NCBI GenBank assembly: GCA_026985705.1
Contig: JALSPY010000197.1
Span: 1-9,346, forward strand
Origin: Hydrogenothermaceae bacterium
GTDB lineage: Bacteria; Aquificota; Aquificia; Aquificales; Hydrogenothermaceae
Length of the DNA stretch: 9,346 bases
Direction of reading: 5' to 3'
The notes under the pieces were generated by a model, which worked only from the letters and a program-made list of their open reading frames with translations, was not told where the DNA came from and ran no database searches. Positions 7,076 to 9,346 of the stretch are shown piece after piece; position 1 is the first letter of the stretch; every line of letters begins with the position of its first letter. The position numbers and the translations under genes are program-made.

Positions 7076-7987
7076 TTGGATAGATTAATAAAGTTTAATC
7101 AATATCTTAAAAATAAATACGGTGGAAGAATTCAAAAAATATCTATAGATGCAGGTTTTACTTGTCCAAATAGGGATGGTTCAAAAGCTTCTGGTGGTTG
7201 CACATTTTGTAATAATCTGTCTTTTAGTCCATATGCTATGAGTAAAAAGACAGTAGAGGAACAGGTGGAAAAGGCTATCTCATTTTATAAAAAGAGATAT
7301 AAAAATCTGAAAGGATTTATAGCTTACTTTCAGGCATTCACAAACACTTATGCCCCAGTTGAAAAGTTAAAGGAAATTTACGATAAAGCTATGGAATATG
7401 ATGAAATTATAGGAATGTCTATAGGAACAAGACCTGATGTTGTCCCAGAGGAAGTTTTAGACCTTATAGCCTGTTATACAACTATAAAACCTGAAATATG
7501 GATTGAGTATGGTTTGCAAACTGCGAATATAAACACTTTAAGAGCTATAAACAGAGCTCACGGTGTAGCTGATTTTGTTGATGCAGTTTTAAGAACAAAA
7601 AAGAGAGGTGGAATTAAAGTTTGTGCCCATATGATTGTTGGTCTTCCCGGTGAAACAATGGAGGATTATATAGAAACTGTAAAATTGATAGCATCTTTGC
7701 CTGTAGATGGAATAAAAATTCATCCTTTACATATAGTAAAACATACTGTAATGGAGAAACAATATTACAACGGAGAGATAAAAACTTTAACTTTAGAGGA
7801 GTATGCAAATATAGTTGCAGAGCTTTTAGACTATCTACCAGATGGTATGATTATCCATAGAATAACAGGTGAAGCAAGTGAAGATGAGCTTATAGCTCCC
7901 GATTGGTGTTCTCCTAGAAGGAAACAGGAGGTTTTAAAAACAATTGAAGAGGCTATTAGAAAAAGGAATTATTTAAGAATTTTATGA
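7076..7987 (+). CDS. Radical SAM protein, YhcC/TIGR01212 family
   Basis: A 303-residue cytoplasmic iron-sulfur enzyme of the radical SAM superfamily, in the group of E. coli YhcC. The reaction of this family is not settled to my knowledge, so none is assigned. The [4Fe-4S] cluster ligands are Cys30, Cys42 and Cys45. The spacing is C-x11-C-x2-C (TCPNRDGSKASGGCTFC) rather than the classical C-x3-C-x2-C, and this elongated loop is characteristic of the family. Other family blocks are SIGTRPDVVP (115-124), IWIEYGLQT (141-149), HMIVGLPGET (185-194), GIKIHPLHIVKHT (212-224), HRITGEA (261-267) and the C-terminal APDWCSPRRKQEVLKTIE (274-291). The barrel looks complete. The start is TTG, chosen because AGAGGA sits 8 bases upstream and a stop codon precedes it in frame. 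It stands alone, divergent from glyS. Confidence 0.92.
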   Translation: MDRLIKFNQYLKNKYGGRIQKISIDAGFTCPNRDGSKASGGCTFCNNLSFSPYAMSKKTVEEQVEKAISFYKKRYKNLKGFIAYFQAFTNTYAPVEKLKEIYDKAMEYDEIIGMSIGTRPDVVPEEVLDLIACYTTIKPEIWIEYGLQTANINTLRAINRAHGVADFVDAVLRTKKRGGIKVCAHMIVGLPGETMEDYIETVKLIASLPVDGIKIHPLHIVKHTVMEKQYYNGEIKTLTLEEYANIVAELLDYLPDGMIIHRITGEASEDELIAPDWCSPRRKQEVLKTIEEAIRKRNYLRIL

Positions 7988-8243
7988 TATAAAGTAATAT
8001 ATAATTAAATAAAAGCTGAATATATTTAGTTATCAGATGAATTAAAAAAAGCTAAAGCTTCGTATAAAGCTCTAATAGATTAGAATAAGCTTTTGTTTTT
8101 CTTTTTAAAAGAGCTAATTTATTCCAAAAGTAAAAAATAGGATCATTTAAATTAGTATAAGTTTCTGATTTGAGTAATGGAATGTAAACAAATAGTAGTA
8201 AATTCTTTAAAAAGCAATCAATTTTATTCGGTGTATGTGTAAT
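7988..8243. other. Intergenic region between radical SAM gene and cmr6
   Basis: This 256-base AT-rich gap separates the converging ends of the radical SAM gene and cmr6. Its left half has a structured element followed by T-rich sequence (see the terminator entry). The right half (about 8107-8243) shows no reading frame, repeat or hairpin that I can support. No CRISPR repeats are present. Confidence 0.5.
8066..8106 (+). terminator. Candidate rho-independent terminator after the radical SAM gene
   Basis: AAAGC-TCTAAT (8066-8076) pairs with ATTAGA (8079-8084) and, after a 4-base bulge, GCTTT (8089-8093). It is followed directly by a T-rich tract (8091-8106, TTTT-G-TTTTT-C-TTTTT). An alternative fold has an outer AAAAGCT (8047-8053) / AGCTTTT (8088-8094) stem enclosing two small hairpins. 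The stem is AT-rich, so strength is uncertain; the position about 80 bases after the gene fits a terminator. Confidence 0.38.
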
Positions 8244-9346
8244 TTACTCTAAAACTCCATATCCTAGAGATGTTTTTCCACCTATACCTATATTTACAAA
8301 GGCTTTTTTTAAGTCTTTTTCTAAATCTCTACCGTAAACATTAATATTTTTAAAGAAAAACTTAAAAGTAGTTCCTTTTGGTATTGCTAAAAATGTTATT
8401 GGATTAGGATTTTGCCAATCTGCTGGTGGTTTATTTCCTTCATAATATTCTGGAAAGTGTGGGTTCATAATATCTATATCAAATCCTTTAAAGTCTGTAG
8501 GATAGGCATCTAAAATAACAAGTTTCCCTTTTTGTTGCTGATTTCCAAAGATTTCAACTATTTTTTTCTCTTTATCACCATTAGGTTTATTTTCATCAAT
8601 TCTTTTTTCTATTTCTTTAAATCTTTCTTCTTTCCATTCTGCTAATTTCCAAATTCTATAAGCTCTTAAAACTCCTTTTATTGCTGACGCTGGTATGTAT
8701 GGAATTCCGTATATATGGTGTAATTTTATGGATGTTTCTAAAACTGAGCCACTTCCAAGCCCTACAACTAAACGGGTTTGGGTTGTTAACTTAAATGTAC
8801 TGTCTGCTATTTGGTTTTGTCTCTCAATAACATTTTTTAATGATTTTTTTATTTTACCTTGCTTAACTTCTTTTAATAAAAAATCTCTATAAATTTCAAA
8901 TCTGTTTTTCAATCTTAGAAAACTGTTAACTAAATCACAATTTTCTTTATTTTCTCTTTCTGTTTTGTTTTCTCCAAAATAGTTATATATACTTTTTCCT
9001 ATTAATTTTATTGAAAAGGATATATTTTCGTATTTGCCTGAATTATATTCTTTCTTTCTCTTACTACAATTAAGTAGATTTGTAAAAAATCTTCCATCAA
9101 GTTTATTTTTATCTATTTCATAACCACTATGTTTAATTTCTATAAGTTTATTCATTGCAATTTTAAATAAATCATCATCTTTAACAACTAAAGAAAAAGC
9201 CAAATTCTTTGGGAAAGATATATCTAGAACTTCCTTATTCCCATCTTTTTCTACAAAAAAATCCAAATACTTATTTAACAAAAGAGCTATATTGTCAATC
9301 TGCCAGTTATGGAGTTTTAGAGCTTCTCTTGTATTGTTTGGAATAG
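8244..9346 (-). CDS. cmr6: Type III-B CRISPR-Cas RAMP protein Cmr6 (5' end missing)
   Basis: Cmr6 is a Cas7-like RAMP subunit of the Cmr effector, the crRNA-guided RNA-targeting complex. It caps the crRNA 3' end of the Cas7 filament beside Cmr1 and Cmr5. The frame is open to the right edge, giving 366 visible residues. The TTG at 9279-9281 is internal: upstream codons read IPNNTREALKLHNWQIDNIAL then LLNKY, like Cmr6 N-termini. Diagnostic blocks by visible residue are TRLVVGLGSGSVLETSIKLH (190-209), GIPYIPASAIKGVLRAY (213-229), EIFGNQ (264-269), LVILDAYPTD (275-284), IMNPHFPEYY (292-301), PADWQNPNPITFLAIP (307-322), and the Gly-rich RAMP loop NIGIGGKTSLGYG (351-363) at the C-terminus. No cas gene follows it, so it is probably the last gene of a cmr operon to the right. 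Confidence 0.93.
   Translation of the reverse strand, partial: IPNNTREALKLHNWQIDNIALLLNKYLDFFVEKDGNKEVLDISFPKNLAFSLVVKDDDLFKIAMNKLIEIKHSGYEIDKNKLDGRFFTNLLNCSKRKKEYNSGKYENISFSIKLIGKSIYNYFGENKTERENKENCDLVNSFLRLKNRFEIYRDFLLKEVKQGKIKKSLKNVIERQNQIADSTFKLTTQTRLVVGLGSGSVLETSIKLHHIYGIPYIPASAIKGVLRAYRIWKLAEWKEERFKEIEKRIDENKPNGDKEKKIVEIFGNQQQKGKLVILDAYPTDFKGFDIDIMNPHFPEYYEGNKPPADWQNPNPITFLAIPKGTTFKFFFKNINVYGRDLEKDLKKAFVNIGIGGKTSLGYGVLE

Noticed and set aside
7614..7808. 64-codon minus-strand open frame inside the radical SAM gene
   Set aside because: It is fully antisense to conserved coding sequence and has no recognisable features.
8695..8892. 65-codon plus-strand open frame inside cmr6
   Set aside because: It is antisense to the most conserved RAMP blocks of cmr6 and has no recognisable features.
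8244..9281. Cmr6 starting at the TTG at 9281
   Set aside because: The frame continues upstream for 21 more codons to the window edge with Cmr6-like N-terminal sequence, and no clear ribosome binding site precedes this TTG.
1..9346. CRISPR array, tRNA, rRNA or insertion sequence
   Set aside because: Despite the cmr6 gene, I found no regularly spaced repeats, cloverleaf genes, transposase or terminal inverted repeats in the window.

Overview
The window is very AT-rich (roughly 30% G+C by eye) and almost fully coding. Its proteins are rich in Lys, Ile and Glu. It carries a two-subunit-type glycyl-tRNA synthetase beta chain and part of a type III-B (Cmr) CRISPR-Cas effector. This suggests a thermophilic, low-GC bacterium; a member of the Aquificota (Hydrogenothermaceae, Sulfurihydrogenibium-like) is my best guess. 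That placement rests on overall protein style and is an inference, not a demonstrated fact.

Left block (1-2873, plus strand). This is a tightly packed operon: the 3' part of pstC, then pstA, a small AtpZ/AtpI-like membrane protein, and a YbhN/LPG-synthase-type integral membrane protein. The genes overlap by 4, 4 and 11 bases, so translation is probably coupled. PstC and PstA form the membrane channel of the high-affinity phosphate ABC transporter. pstB does not follow pstA; the next two genes are unrelated membrane proteins. PstA is unusually long because of an internal insert with two extra hydrophobic segments.

Middle block (3016-6795). A plus-strand gene for a cytoplasmic TPR-repeat protein ends three bases from the end of a minus-strand pair, glyS then hisH. 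GlyS is the glycyl-tRNA synthetase beta subunit. HisH is the glutaminase subunit of imidazole-glycerol-phosphate synthase. Neither glyQ nor any other his gene is in the window, so the partners are encoded elsewhere.

Right block (6796-9346). A 280-base divergent AT-rich region separates glyS from a plus-strand radical SAM gene of the YhcC/TIGR01212 family, which starts at TTG. After it comes a 256-base gap with a terminator-like structured element. The minus-strand gene at the right edge is cmr6, a RAMP-family subunit of the type III-B effector. Its reading frame runs off the window, and it appears to be the last gene of a cmr operon lying to the right.

I see no rRNA, tRNA, insertion sequence or CRISPR repeat array. 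Nothing here is convincingly a new system. The points most worth a second look are the PstA insert, the odd gene content of the pst operon, and the cmr locus beyond the right edge.
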